The position numbers were made by a program, and so were the translations under genes. From the NCBI GenBank assembly GCA_038093515.1, contig JBBPSI010000071.1, positions 54,060 through 118,059 on the forward strand: a DNA stretch of 64,000 nucleotides, given 5' to 3'. Under the pieces are notes generated by a model. It ran no database searches. It saw nothing but the letters and a program-made list of their open reading frames with translations, and was not told the origin of the DNA. Origin of the DNA: Butyriboletus loyo (lineage: Eukaryota; Basidiomycota; Agaricomycetes; Boletales; Boletaceae). Shown piece after piece: positions 33,345-47,272 of this stretch. Every line of letters starts with the position of its first letter. Position 1 is the first letter of the stretch.

Positions 33345-36300
33345 CTAATCGCCAGTCCCCACCCGCCACACCTTCAGCACCCCCGCCCGGTCCCCACTCA
33401 CGATGCCCCCTCGGAACGGCGCGTCGATGCACGCCAGCGCCGTGATGATGTCCTGGTGCGACTTGAGCAAATTCTGCTGATGATGCGTGATCATCGACAT
33501 TCGCTGCGGTGCTCGGTTATTCTGGTTCGTCGTGCTCGGCGACTGCACCCACGTCTCGACGTGGCTCGTCACCGCACCGTTTGACGAACGGACCGTGCTA
33601 CACCCACCCACACACAGTTAGTACGACCAACAACCACCCACACAACTCGCCACACCCACCTATAACTCGGTCGCTCGTACTCGGGTTCCGCACCCACCAA
33701 TACCGACGTTCGTTCCACCCTGCTCACATCCCACAACCTCACCCGTCGATCCTCCGACCCAGTCACCACAAACCCTCGATTCCGATTCGAGCTCGGCACG
33801 TCCGCCGACAAATCCACAATCTCCGATCGGTAGATCCCCGAGTGACCTCCAAAATCCAGGCCCACAACCAACACGCACACGTCGGGTGACAGGGCAGGCA
33901 ACGACTCGTCCCGCTGCATGCTTTGCGACGGTCCACGGTCCCGTCGCGCAAAGCCGGTGTTGGCGTAGGCTGCGCCGCCGGGGTAGCGCGAATTCACAAG
34001 TGCAGCGATCGCTGCTGCCGGACTCTGTTCCGCATCAACGCCCGTTTGCTCCTCGGGCTGTGGTATCGGCTCAGACATCGTCGTCGTACGCGTCACGAAA
34101 CTCTCCACCAGCACCGTCTCCTCAATGTCCCACACCTCGATCAACGTCGACGGTGCTGGCTCCGGACTACCTTTCCACGTCTCCACCGCGACCATCACCC
34201 AGCGCCCCTTGCCTTTCGTGGGATGCACGGCACACTGGTGTATCCGCGCCGTTCGGCCAGCACCAGACCGACCCACTTGCCAACTCTTGAGGAGCAATCC
34301 GAACCGCTTGTCCCAGAGCGACAGCACCCCCGAGGACGTACCCACAAGGATCCATGTTCGTTTTCGATCCATACACATACACGTGATCGAGCCGAAATGG
34401 CGGGGATTTTCCAACCGTTGTAACACACGCATCGTCCGCAGATCCAGCGTGACAATGACCGAATGCGTGGTCGCATACACCAAATTTGAGGCCGTATCTA
34501 CATCAATCAATGAGCATGCCCCATCCATGACCTGCACGACCCGAAAAGCACGCACCGGTATTGAAATGAGACATGCAAGTAACGTACTCTCCAGCCGACT
34601 CCACCCTGTGTTCTCGAACGACCGACAGTTTGGCGTACTTGGGCAACGATCCCGACGTGTTCACGTGCACGCGCACGACATGCACGCTCCCGTCCTCTGC
34701 TGCACTCGCGAAACAGTACACACCCTCGATGATACACAGGCTCTTGACGCGCGCATGATGTTGCGTGTACGTATGCCGCGGTTTACTTGTCACGCTCCGC
34801 TCCAACCGCGCCGTGTCCCAAATTTTGACGCTCCCATCGTCCGAGGCCGACGCAAAGAACGAATGATCGGGGGCAACGGCGAGCCCGGTGATACAATCCG
34901 TGTGGGAATGGAGATGGGCCACGAGCGTGGCTTCGACATGGCGGTTACTGTTCTCTCGCGCGATGAAGCTCTGCCGTGCGGTGTTCCGCCGACGGATCGG
35001 TCCCTCGTGCACGCGAGGACCGAAATCGCGTTGTAGCTCGCGATCATTGTCCAGATAGAGGTTCTCGAGCAAGTTATTGATTCCCACTTCCTGACTGTCT
35101 GTGACCATGTGTCAACAAGAAAAACGGGATGAGATAAGTAACACATACCGTATGTAGACATTGGCTGGAGAGACGTGACGCGCGGTCGAAGAGTCTGCCG
35201 AGTGGCACCCGCCGTCGAGATGGGCGACGATCTCCCCGAGCGCTCTGGGGAATACTCTGAACGTATGCGTGAGGGTGCTTCAAGAACCCCCACGGCGTTC
35301 GTGTTCGACGACCCGACGGCAGGCGCAGCCTTTTGTCCGTCCGTGCTCCCGACCTGGAGTCTATGCGGTACACGTAGCACCAATGAATTCGACGTCGATA
35401 CCATCGAGTCGGTCGGACTGCTGGGACGATCGTGAGCTATGGGCGGGTTCGGCGGGGCAAGGGTCGACGTGACAGCCCCCGGAAGTAAGGGTGATTGCGC
35501 AGCAGCGTGCGCACGGGCGGCAGCAGCGAGATTAAGAGACGAAGCAGAATGATTGATCGCCGTGAGTCGTCGCCGCAGATCGTCCAAGGTGGGCGTGTTC
35601 GGGGGATGGTCAACACTGGTAGCCCGACTCATTCGGGGCGTGCCAAGTCGAGCCAACATGTCGCTCGAGCGGCGGGAGGAACGCGAGAGGTCGGTGGTGG
35701 AGCGCGATTTGAGGAAGACGGTTTGAGGGACGACAGAGAGTTTCTGGAGTTCGACGTCCCCCGTCGCGCGGATGATCTTCTCGTAGTCGGGTTCTAATCG
35801 CAAGCGGGAAGCAAAGCTACGATAGCAGGTCAGATGAGTATCGATCGCACGAGCCAACAACATTGCAACGCACCTAGACGCGTTGTTCGCGAGCTTGAGA
35901 ATGTAATCGCGCATCGCGACGAGTTTCGCCTCGTCAGCAGCGATCATACCCAAGTTCTGTAGTTTCGACCATTGCGCCTCGTCCCTGTTTCGCAATCAAA
36001 GGTGAGACAGACGACGCAACGTGATGGGAGCACTTACTCCTCTGTTCTGTTATGCTTGGAAACACCGTTGGTTCCCGCCTTGCGCATAGAGACGATACTT
36101 TCTCGTGGAGACTCGACCTTGGTCGCAGGCGGCCTTCGTTGACTTCGCCAGAACATCGTGCGCTCTGCTTTCATGGCCCACTGAATCGCGCCATCAAAGA
36201 CAGGACGGGGTAACTGCAGGATGAGCAGAAAGAAATCAAGTTCATTCTTCGACCATGTGAGACCATGCCGCATACCGGTGACTTCATAGCTCCCAATAAG

Positions 36301-39084
36301 CTCTGTTCATTTATTTCCTTGACGTCGCAACGTAAAAGATGACGCAAGGATGGGTACAGGATGCACCATACGTCGCTCGGCTGGAGATGTTTTGCCGCCG
36401 AAGCGATGAAAGTGGCTGCCCCTAAATCGCGAGCTCATTAGCGCATGCGATGCGAAACTGGAAAACGGAACGGCGGACCTTGTCGTATCCAAATGTTTGG
36501 GTGGTAAAAGAAGCATAGCGTCGCGCTCATGAGCTCCCATATGCGCATCTTTTGGAAAAGTCCAAGTTCACAGAGACTGGTGAGAGCGGACAAGACACGC
36601 GCGACGACGCACTCCTCGACGTCTATGTCGGTTGGCACACCGAGACTTTGCAACGAGATGGGTGGGTGCACTCACCTGAGAGCGCCTGCACCATCAATGG
36701 CAGGATATACTCCTCCAAACTTCGTCCTCCAGCACAAGCAGCAACGTCGACGATGCTCTCAAAGAATGCTTGTCGGAGTAACCAGTCTCGGTCGTTGAGA
36801 TAAGTGATCATGTGGCTCAGAATGACGTCGTTGGTCTTTTGCCGACCCAAAAAGATACAAAGCGCGCTGATGTTGTGCAACACAGCCCGTTTCACGATGG
36901 GCGAGGGGTCCATGAGGAGGGCAGCGAGTTGTTCTTGGATGGACAGATGCAAGTCATACAAGGACGCGTCGTACGACACCTAAGAGTCGGGTGAGTTAAC
37001 AAAGTCGTTGATTGATTGTACACGCACTTCAAAGTGAACTTCGTCGTATTCTTTCCTGTTGTTATTCACTTCAGGAGCGACGCCGTGAGCTTTGAGTGTC
37101 TGGCCCATTTCGAGATACCGTAGCGCAGTATCCGCGAGGGGAGTGACGCACTGCGCATATGTCGCACGCACGGAGACCTCCGTGTCTTGGACGAGATATC
37201 GGACGTTCGGGATGATGTACTCGGGAAATATAGAGACGTTCGATGGTGTGATGACGGTCACCCTCATCAGCTACGACCAAGTTCAGTATCCAAGTATTCC
37301 TGTATTAGGAAGGGGCACGGTCACCAACAATTTCCATGAGCGTTCTGACAGCCGCGGCTCGCACGACGGCTACTTCGTCTCGCAACAGCTCTACGACGTA
37401 CGGGACGGCACGATCCAACTTGGATTCGTCGGTGAGGTGGACACAAAGTGCCAACAGAATGTCGAGTGCACGGATGCGGGACGAAGGCAACGAGCAATTT
37501 CTGATGTTTGCAAGCACGAGGGAGAGAAGGATAAGGGCAGGTCCATCCTCAGCGGGAGTCGGACGGGGTGATGGCATATACGATGGAATTTGTAACGAGA
37601 CAGGAAAGATGTCCTGGTCTGTATTGTCAGTTGTGTCTGTGGCAAAATAAAAATAGAGCGGACCTGGAGTAACTTGAGAGAAGTGGGAACGGTAGTGTCA
37701 TAGTCTACATTCACGTCTGAGACAGTGTGCTCGGGTTGTTGTTGTGGGATGAGGTATGGTTCGACGGACGCGTAATCCTCCCAAATTCTATCTACGCGGT
37801 GATCGCTTTCACTAGGAAGTGCCTCACCTGCACCTCCAACGTTAGTGACGGGCTCTTTGCTCTTGAGCGAGTTGGTGGCAATTGGGGTCGGTGGAGGGGC
37901 GGTGGTGGAATTGGACGAGGGAAAGGGAAAAGGGGCGGGACGTTCACTGATAGACGCGACGTATTCATGGAGGAAGGAATAGAAGCATTCTGGCAAAACG
38001 TGACCTCTGGCACTCGCCAGGGCGGCGTCAAAGGTAGGACGAGATGCAGGGTCAAGGGATATCATTTGTTGTATCATAGTCTTTGGACGCGACGTCAGTC
38101 TAGCTTTGCGAAACCGGGAAATACTTACGCGGATGCCCTGATCCTCGATCGTGGCGAGTTGGGCGTCGACGGTGTATTCGCCCTGACGATACTTGAACAA
38201 TTGACTGAGGGTGAAGAGAGGTGCACCCTCGAGGAACATTTCAGCAATGACGCAGCCGGTACTGAAGACGTCCATTGGCTCTGTGACTGGGTGATCGGGG
38301 TCGGGTTGGTCGAAGGACCTGGGCTCCTTTTCGGCCTTGTAGAAACGCTCTGGAGCGATATAGCAGGTGCGCCTGCCGCTGGTATCATAGAAAAAGGAAA
38401 AGTCGGAGGGATCGTCGAGGGGGAGACGGGTTGGTTTGTAGGAGGCAAAGTCGGTGAGGTATATCCAATTTGAGGATGTGACGAGGACATTGGTGGATTT
38501 GATGTCTCCATGGGGGATCTTTTGGAGGTGGGCGAGGGAGAGGGCGGTGAGGAGCTGGTAGACGATCCATTTCTTTTCGATGACGGAGAGAAAGGGACGG
38601 GTGCTTGGAGGATGGTGGGGAGAAGTGGCTAGCGGGAAGGGAGAGGGACATACCTGATGCGGTCGTAGAGGTTGCTGGCGATGCACTGGCGGATGAGATA
38701 GCCGGCCTTGTCTGTTTCTACAAAGGCCTGGTAGGTGTAGACGTTTGGGATGTCATGAAGGGCATCGCGGTCGACTGTGGAGGGGGTGAATGGAGAAGGG
38801 TGGGGAGGAGGAGAGGCGCACCCTTTTGCTTTCTGTGGTAGGCTCTGAGGGATACGGAGGGGTCGTGTTTGATGAAAATCTTGACAACGAGGGGGCCACT
38901 GCGGTGGCGACACCTGACAGTCTTGAGAAAGCGAGCCTGGCCGATGCTGTGGGACGGGATTGAACGTGAGTTGGGCGAGAAGGACGGCGACGGACCTCTT
39001 TTCGTAGACGATGTCTGGGCCGAGCTCTGAGACGAAAGCGTCGAGGGCACCGGTGGATCTGGAGAGGGAGTGGACATTGCCCAT
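33345..39084 (-). CDS. VPS15: Vps15 (PI3-kinase regulatory subunit 4)
   Basis: Membrane-anchoring pseudokinase-like subunit of the class III PI3-kinase (Vps34) complexes in autophagy and endosomal sorting; about 1,600 residues in many exons. The start chosen is MGNVHSLSRS at 39084, because Met-Gly is needed for N-myristoylation; an upstream in-frame Met at 39114 would hide it. The kinase domain has VVKIFIKHD, the loop HGDIKSTN, and DFA in place of DFG (YLTDFASYKP), as usual for Vps15. An APE-like CYIAPERFY and SRPTFDAAL follow. Next come HEAT repeats (RALDILLALCVHLTD, LLMDPSPIVKRAVLHNISAL), a linker, and C-terminal WD40 repeats ending FRGGIVSGDRAGVLKVWR. The long plus-strand frames across this gene are shadows. 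Confidence 0.93.
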
Positions 39085-39479
39085 CGGGAAAGAGGTGAGA
39101 GCGTGCGGTGCCATATTTGGACAAGCACTCCTGTTACATCAATAAAAACAGGCGGAGTGCGGTTTGGGCTCGCTGATCTTATCGCCGTCATATCCGTCCA
39201 GCGTCACGCTCGCTCTGCCCGTCGTGTCGTAGACATTGCGCCGCACGACGGGCACGATGGGCACGACGACGACAACGACAGCGACGAGCAAGCTGCTGCG
39301 CCACCATAGTGGGAGGAGTGTGACAACCCGTCACGCTCGATTGTGACGGGCTGCATCGGTTGACCTTGTCCATCCAAGCGCCGTCCAGCTCGACGACGCT
39401 CGTCCCGTCCCCGACGCCCCTTTTTCTTTTTCTTTTTTCTTTTTCTCCCTTTTTTTCGGTTGCGTGGTCGTTGTCTAGG
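39085..39479. promoter_or_regulatory. Divergent promoter, VPS15 / SNF5
   Basis: 395 bp. It contains a perfect dyad CCCGTCAC-8 bp-GTGACGGG (39327-39334 and 39343-39350) built from two ATF/CREB-type TGACG half sites, GAC-rich microrepeats at about 39240-39290, and a long C/T-rich tract (39419-39458) just before the SNF5 ATG. Such tracts are common at fungal transcription starts. Confidence 0.55.
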
Positions 39480-42400
39480 ATGAATTACCCGTCGCAGGCC
39501 CAGCAGGGGCAGTATCCAATGTCGTTTCAGCAGCACATGATGCACCCGCAGACGTACCAGGTGAACGGGATGGTCGGATACACGCCAACCCAGTCCCAGT
39601 CGATATCGCCGACACAGCTCCTGTCCGCGTCTCCGTCCCAGTTGATGGCTGCCCATCCGTCCCAGCCACTCACCCTCACCCCCGCCCAGCTTCTCCAGCA
39701 GCAGCAGGGCGGCTCTTTCAGCCCCATGCCTGCTCTACCCTCCACGTCTGGCCTCGGCATCAACATCCCTATCAATATGCACCAAATCCCCCACATCCCT
39801 ACAACCCAAAATCAGCCACAAAATTCCCCCATGCGTATGCCCTTTCAGGCCATGAACCCCCTCCGCTACGCACAAATGTCCCCCCAAGAACGCGCCGCCT
39901 TTCAGCGACAGCAACTCCCTCCCGATCGCCCACCAGGCACACCCACCCAGCACGAACGCGGCCCCGCTCTCGTACACGAACGCCCCCCCAGCCAGCACGA
40001 GCGCGCACGAAGCCAGTCCCACGACATCGCCGCCATCCAAGCCGACCGCCCCTCCTCCTCAGCTTCCGTTCGTTCCCATCACTCACATCATGCCCACGAC
40101 GTCCCTCCACAGCTCCCCATGATGCTCCCTCCCAGCTCCCGCCCCGGTACCGCCTCTGGCACCATGCCCACCCCTTCCCGCATGAACCATAATCAACATC
40201 TCATGAGCCTCAATCCAAATATGAACGCCATCCCTCTCCCCCCCAACATCAACATGAGTGCCCACATGGCTCCAGGCCCGAATCTCAATCCCGCCATGAA
40301 CCAACCGCAGCAAATCGGTCCCGCCCCGCCCCTCAATCCCCAGCTCAATCCAGGTCCCATGCATATGGGCATCCCAATGAATCGCCCCCCCACAAGAACC
40401 GGTTCAGCGCTTGGTCATGCCTCCCCGAAACAGTCTCCACGGTTGAGTATGGGTCCGATGGGTGGTGCGCCCCCCTCTGTTGGAATGACTTGTTTGGGTC
40501 CGGGTGTGCAGGGTAGCATCTCGAATAGCTTGGCAGGTGGAATGGGCGCCGCGATGGGCAGCACTAACATGACAAACATCGCTACTCCCATGAATGGAAA
40601 TATGGCCATGGCCATGGGTCCTCAGGGAATGTCACCCATGCCAGGTATGCCCGGAATGGGAGGCATGGGCCCAATGAACATGAACCCTTCGACGCCCGGC
40701 AACCTAGGTGCTGGGGGGAGCATGATGGGTAGTGCTGGTAGCGCATTGATGGGTCCTCCAGTCCTCCCCCAAGCCATGCAACGCCCTGATAGAGAGTCAA
40801 TGATGCAGGCCCATATGCGTGAACCATCCGCCCCCGTCACACGTGAAACGGTAAGTATCGTAGCCTCTCTCAGCGACGAAGCTCAAGGGGTACTGCAGAG
40901 CCTCCCTCCAACCTCAACAGGTTCGTTCATGGGCCTTGATAACACGGCGATCGGTCTCAACATCCCCAACATGCCACGACAAGGCTCGCAACCCCCGCAA
41001 CAACAATCACCTGTGCGTCAAGTCCCGGCTTCTCACCGTTCCCCGATCCAGCCCATGCGCAAAATCGGTGAGGTTCCTGGCCCAACGGGTACACCACCTG
41101 TCAACGTGCCCCCCATTCCGGGTACGACCCCAGGACAAAAGCTCCCCCCTCACATCGCTTCCCTCAACCCAGCCGTCACTAAGATCTCTTATATACCGTA
41201 CGTCGTCCCGCCGAAACCATCCGACGCGACCGACGCGTCATCCGATGAAAACAAGAAACCGTCCCCCGACGAATCGACCGCCGATATCGACAAGGACGGC
41301 ACGACGGAGAACAAACTGTTTGTCAAGATCGAAGATCCTGTACCGATGCTCACGCCCTCCGACATAACAACGCTTAAAGACGTGATGGCGCACGACTCGG
41401 CGTACGAGACGGTGTACCGCGCCAAACAGACGAGGATGCTACAGGAATTGCGGACGGTTGGACCCGGCGGAAGATTGGCGTGGTGGGACAGGGACTTTGC
41501 GGCGAATTTGGGGGTCAACCGACGGCCGGATCGGTTCGATGTTCGGTATCCCCGCCCGTCGCGAACGGACGGCAGCATGGGATCGAGAAAAAAGGGGGCG
41601 AGGCGGGAAGGCATTCGCATGTCAGTACCTTTTTCTTTTAGCTTTTACACCCGTGATGGTTGAGCCGACGAGATAGACCGAGGAAATTGCCGCCTGAGTT
41701 AGCAGATCGACCTGAACAGCTCGTGCCGATCCGACTCGAGTTTGATGTGGAGCATCATAAGATGCGCGAGTCGTTTGTCTGGAACTTAAACGGTCTGTTT
41801 CTCACCTCGTTCTGCCCACTCTTGTTCATTTTCAACCTCCGTCTTCTAGACCCCGTCATTACCCCCGAAATATTCGCACAGACCCTAGTCGAGGATTATG
41901 CCCTCGCCCCCAGCTATCACATCGTGATCACCAAGTCGATCGAAGAACAATTGAGCGATTTCAGAGCGCACGTTGCCAGCATAGACACAGACTGGAAACC
42001 ACCTACGATCGAGATTCTCCAGTCAGAAGGACCTGGTGCGGAGGAGCAGGATGACTCGGACGTCGAGGTTGTGCATCATCCTCAACGGCCCGCGCCCGAG
42101 CGCGACGACGCGCCATGCATAGATATGGAGGAGGAGGATGCGATCGTGGGGCGGGGGACGCTGGACGAGGAGGCGGTGCGATGGTGGGAGTCCTGGCGGA
42201 AACGCGCAAAGAAGGAAATGCCGACGCGCATCGTGTCGACCAATCGGCGGAAGAAACGCAAGATTAGTGCCAAGGTCGAGGATACGGACGAGGCGGGCGG
42301 CAGCAATGACAATAGCAAGGAGAGACCGCGGACGGTAGACGAGTTCGAGGTGGACGAGAAGAAGGTGCATGAAGATTTGCGGATAGTGATCAAGGTGGGT

Positions 42401-44370
42401 TTGTGTCATGGTTGTCGCTGACGGGGTGTTGATCGTGGACGCGTTAGCTTGATGTGATCGTGGGCTCGATGAAGCTGGACGATCAGTTCGAGTGGGACCT
42501 TGAGAACCAGGATGCGTCCCCGGAACTGTTTGCTGAGGTGTATGCAAAAGAGCTGGGTTTAGGTGGAGAATTCAAGTGAGCATGCGCGTTCGAAAGATGC
42601 GGGTGTGGTGTCTAATATGTGTCTAGGACTGCCATCGCACACTGCATACGGGAGCAAGTGCAGGTGTACCAAAAGTCTCTCTTCCTCGTGGGCCACCCCG
42701 CCGACGGCTCGGCCGTTCAAGACGACGAGCTTCGCATGTCCTTCTTGCCCAGCCTTACCTCTGCCGCAAGAGCAATGGACCAAGTCCAGTCCTTTACGCC
42801 CATCCTCAATTACCTCAGCGATGGCGATATCGAGCGGAGCGAAAAGGAGCGAGAAAAGGAGCTCACCAAGAGACGGAAACGGAACACGCGGGGTCGTCGT
42901 GGTATTGCGCTTCCTGACCGCGAACCCAACCGAACCTACCGTACCCCTGCGATCGGCTTCCCCGAGTTAGATGCTGCGACACTTGCTCTTGCCGCTGCCG
43001 CGAATGCACCCACATCAAGGCGTGCGGCCGCAGCGGCTGCCTCGCTGACGATTGCCAACATGGTGGCGTCAGAGAACGGGACGTCCATCATGCCACTGCA
43101 GTTGCCACCCCAACAATCGACCCCGCAGGTGGCGTCGTCGCTGGGCAAGGAGAAGAAACCAAAAGGTCTGTTCAAAGCACCCAACTATCTCCGTCCGCGC
43201 GCGTGCGTGTATGTAACAACGCCGACGACCGCTGTGGAGTCCGCCCCCATGTTGCCTTCATCATTGCTCGAAACCGACCCACCCGCCTCGGTCGTGAACC
43301 CTGCGCCACCGGATACCAAGACGATCTTGAAGAAGGCGAGGGAGAGTGAAAGGGAAGCGAAAGAAAAAGAGTTTGCGGATGGGCAGCATGCTAACGTGAT
43401 AAATGGTGTTTGGCACTGCTCTAATTGTGGCTGTCCAGAAGACATTGCGATTGGGCGACGAAAGGGACCTTTGGGAGACAAGTCCCAGTGTGGGACGTGC
43501 GGTACGCGGGCCGACTTTTCGTGTTGGAAATGTACTAGACTGATGGTGTGCTTATTAGGCAAGTTTTGGCATCGGCATCGACGTCCACGGCCGGTTCAGT
43601 ATAATTCGGATCCACAGTACCATCTGAATTTGAGAAACGAAGAGCTGGGGAAGACCAACTCCAAGAAGCGAGGTCGGGCGGCGAACTCGGTGGCTGCCGA
43701 CGGTGCGGAGACACCGAGTCGGCAAAAATCTGAACTGTGGATCGAGGTGCCGACACGACCTCCCAATTCGACGACAATACCACCGTCAGAGGACGATAGA
43801 CCGGTATCGCCGGTGTCGACAGCATCGAGCGTATCGGAAGCGCCTCTCGCACAACAGTCCCTCAAGACGAATGGTGCAAGTCAGTCTACGTCTGCCGCAC
43901 CACCACGGCCGTCGACGCCGGACTCGCCACGACCCCCGGTGATGGTGAGTTCAAGTTCTCCAGGCGGAGACGTTCTAAATGCGAGTGGTACATACGTGAG
44001 CGCACATGTCCTCTGACGCGGATGCTATTGATGCTCAAACGTCAAGTGAACAGTCGATACCTGTGTGGCTGTCCGGTGCGATCGTGACCTTGCAGGCCAA
44101 GTATCCGGAGGATAAATTTGAGGCAATCTTGCGCAAGTCGTCGCCCAGGGCGACGCCAGAATGGCGGATAAAGTGCTTGGATTGTCCTGGCAAGGTGTGT
44201 CGTCATTGACATCGTGAACGGGTTTTTGGTTTTTCTGACTGGGGAACGTGGTTTCACGATAGTTGTACAACCCCGGACCGGGTGATTCGTTGTCGAATTA
44301 CGAAGTTCATTTGAAGAACCGGCAACATCGATTACGGGTCACGAGTCGTGTCAAGGGTACCTCGTCCTAG
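39480..44370 (+). CDS. SNF5: SNF5/SMARCB1 chromatin-remodelling subunit with GATA-like finger
   Basis: Core subunit of SWI/SNF-type remodellers. Exons 39480-41620, 41677-41792, 41850-42394, 42448-42575, 42627-43501, 43559-43995, 44054-44194 and 44263-44370 close in phase to 1,496 residues. The N-terminal 560 residues are low-complexity Gln/Met/Pro/Asn. The SNF5 repeats follow: VPIRLEFDVEHHKMRESFVW with EIFAQTLVEDYAL, then LDVIVGSMKLDDQFEWDL with IREQVQVYQKSLFL. Near residue 1130 is a four-Cys finger (WHCSNCG, then QCGTCGKFWH) resembling a GATA finger. The last two exons encode a conserved-looking domain (SIPVWLSGAIVTLQAKYPED to VHLKNRQHRLRV). The ATG at 39480 was chosen because the frame upstream is pyrimidine-rich promoter-like DNA. 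Confidence 0.92.
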
Positions 44371-45224
44371 TCGTCGCTCTCGTTCAATACCATTCCCACT
44401 CACACATCCTATCTCGGACCTCGACGCCTTTGGGTATGATCACGTCGTTATTTACGAAACAAACGTGTCGTGTGTTTGTGTTCCAGCTTTTGCTTTCTTT
44501 TCTGTCTTTTGCTGTTTTCGTTCCTTCTTTTTTCTGTTGCAACTCAATGATCTTGCTTGCGATCCCCCGCTGTGTCCATGTACGTGCTTGTACATACCTT
44601 ATTATCGTGTTTATCTACTTTTTTCCATCAAAAAAGTCGTATGGTCGTTGGTACGAGCCAGATCCAGACAGGAATTCGCCGACTCGCACGATATAGCGGG
44701 GGAGGGCCCTGTCTGCAGTAACTGATGAGTCGAGCACCCTGCAAACGAGCGTTCCACTCGGGGGATGGTAGTATAAACTGTAAAATAAAGGTTTGCGAGG
44801 TGGTATCATAGTGTAACTTGAAGGTGAGATGAGTTGACTCCACAAGTACTGTGGGGTGCTCATCAAAGTAAAAACTGTAGTACGACTCAGTTTGTCCGAA
44901 ATACTAACGATTATGTACTAGCTGCCAGCTTTCCCACCTCCATTTATTTCTCCACTCTCATCTTGATGGTGTATGTGTCCAAATGTAAGGCACCTTCATG
45001 GATATATGTTCTCGCATGCACATCCTTGAGTTTGTTGCGGCTCGTCTGGAGCCCGACACCGAAATTTCAAAGCTTAGACTTTCACTGCCAGTAGCAAACC
45101 TAGTAGCTGCAGTCAGGTGCATGATGAATGACACGATCATGATGGACTAATCCAGTATCAGACTGCATAGTGTTATCGCAAACTCACCATCGATCTATTT
45201 CGACTTCCAACTTCGTGGTAAACA
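44371..45224. other. Intergenic region
   Basis: 854 bp with T-rich sequence after the SNF5 stop (likely 3' UTR) and the promoter of the M20 gene. No other gene was found. Confidence 0.4.
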
Positions 45225-47272
45225 ATGTCCACCGATGTCGTATGGCGACCCGACACGGATCCGACGAGGCCACCACTCCTACCAGGTAATGTATACAGAC
45301 CAGACATCCTTGAAGTGATCGAGCGATCGATCGATTCGCTCCGCCCTCAGTTGAGAGAGCTGAGCGACAAAATACACGGTAAGGGGCCTCTGCAACACCA
45401 CAATTCAGACTTTTTTTTATCTCGAGACTGATCATCATAATCATCGCCCTACGTTGGAAACCATGAAGCTCACCCCGAGTTGATGTTTGAAGAACAGTGC
45501 GACGCCCTCCCTTGATGTATAGTGACATGATGCTGAAATTCGTGTACCCTCCCCCCCCTAGTTATGCCCACGATGTGTATACAGAATTTATGGAAGGGCA
45601 AGGATGGGTCGTTCAAAAGCACTACCTGCTCGAAACAGCCTGGGTCGCCACTTACACACACGGCCAAGGGGGCCGTGTCCTCGGCGTGAACTCCGAGATG
45701 GACGCGCTCCCCGGGATCGGCCACGCATGCGGCCATAATCTGATCGGTATCGCGGGCGTGGCAGTCGCTTGTGCCGCCAAATCCGCCATGCAAAAGTTGA
45801 ACATCGACGGCAAGGTGATCTTGCTCGGGACACCCGGTAAGCTTTCTATTTCGGGTTCATGCACTGAATCATACGGAGCACGCGCGTAGCTGAAGAGGGT
45901 GGGTTTGGCAAGGTTCGGTTGTGGGATAAAGGTGCCTATGAGGAAATGGACGTCTGTCTCATGTACGGCCTCGCCGTGTTTCGAGTCATGTTCTTTTCAC
46001 TCATCTGTTGGTGACGTAGGTGTCATCCGGCACCGGGACCTCCCTACTCGATTAGTCTCAGCGGCAGTCTGGCTATGGTCCGGCTCCAAGTGGATTATAC
46101 GGGAAAAACGTAAGAAGACGACAAGGTATTATTGGTTGATCGATGACCCAACCTGGTATTCAGCGCACATGCTGGTTTGAGCCCCTGGGAAGGCAAGAAT
46201 GCACTGGATGCCGCCGTTCTTGCACACACGAACATTGGACTTTTACGCCAACAAATCCACCCGACTCATCGCGTACATGGCATCTTTGTGGGGAAAGATT
46301 GGGCTCCAAACGGTCCGTATCACATTTACTTGCTTTACCATCGCCTTAAATGGTATGGTCAGTGATTCCTGACAATTGTACGGCCAAGTATGTGCAATTT
46401 CGCCCGTATCCTTCCGCAGGACTTGTTGACGAGCATCCGTCGAAGATGGTACGTACGCGCCCCCCTTACCAAGGAAGTGTATAACACTGCAACTCGGGTC
46501 AAAGCGTGCTTCCAGTATGTGATTTCATTCACGCCTCCTGATGTACTATATCCTTTCCAAGAGCTGCCGCTACTGCCACTGGCACAAAAGTTGCGTTTAC
46601 CAGTGAATTTGTTGGAAACGAACTCGTCCAGAACAAAGCACTCGGTAAGTTGGCAGACTGTTTCAGTCCGAATCTTACAAACATGATGGTATCAGGCGGA
46701 GAGCTTGCAGATGTCGTCCGGAAGCGGTACGGGGACATCGATTACGAATGGGGTATTTCGAGCGCATCCACGGATTTCGTAAGTCGTACCAAGATGACTC
46801 GCAGGGTTAAACTCAGGGGCTTTTTTTCAGGGAAATATTGCCTACTGTATGCACCTTTTTTCGTCTTCCATACGTTGTTTGCTGATGGGTGGGTATCAGT
46901 AATGCCTGCGCTCCACCCTGGATTTTGTGCGTACTCGGTTTCCTTGTTGTCCTCGATGAGATGGTCTCTCATGAGCGCTCGGTCCTACCTTCCACGGTTG
47001 AACGTGTAGCCATTCCCACTGTATCCGGAGGGGGAAACCATACGAGAGAGTTTGCAGCGGCTGCGGCTACCGACGCCGCCCACGAAGCATGTTATACCGT
47101 GTCCAAGGCGCTCGCACACGTGGGAATGAGGGTGATTACGGACGAGGCGTTCTTGGCGCAGGTAAGCGCACCTGCATCAACTCGATGCGTTCGTGTTGGC
47201 TGACTCGGAGCGGACTCGGATCTATAGGTCAAACTTGCATTCGAAGAAGACAAAAAGTCGAGGGCTTTCTAA
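45225..47272 (+). CDS. M20-family metallo-amidohydrolase (PM20D2-like)
   Basis: Exons 45225-45378, 45469-45496, 45562-45836, 45890-45962, 46020-46109, 46164-46312, 46363-46387, 46446-46514, 46562-46778, 46831-46846, 46900-46926, 47010-47161 and 47228-47272 close in phase to 439 residues. M20 features: HAHPELMFEE, the metal-binding NSEMDALPGIGHACGHN, the catalytic Glu pair in TPAEEGGFGKV, the CHPAPG segment, and the dimerisation-domain motif GKTAHAGLSPWEGKNALDA. It ends PTVSGGGNHTREFAAAAATD. The family hydrolyses N-acyl or dipeptide amide bonds; the substrate here is unknown. Several exons are tiny (16, 25, 27 and 28 nt). The intron from 46388 to 46445 is needed to join VIPDNCTAK to WYVRAP. 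Confidence 0.9.

Noticed and set aside
34125..35036. 303-codon plus-strand frame inside the VPS15 region
   Set aside because: It lies antisense to the WD40 part of VPS15, whose conserved motifs are on the minus strand; no motif is visible in the plus frame.
37727..38473. 248-codon plus-strand frame
   Set aside because: Antisense shadow of the VPS15 kinase domain, which has HGD, DFA and APE-like motifs on the minus strand.
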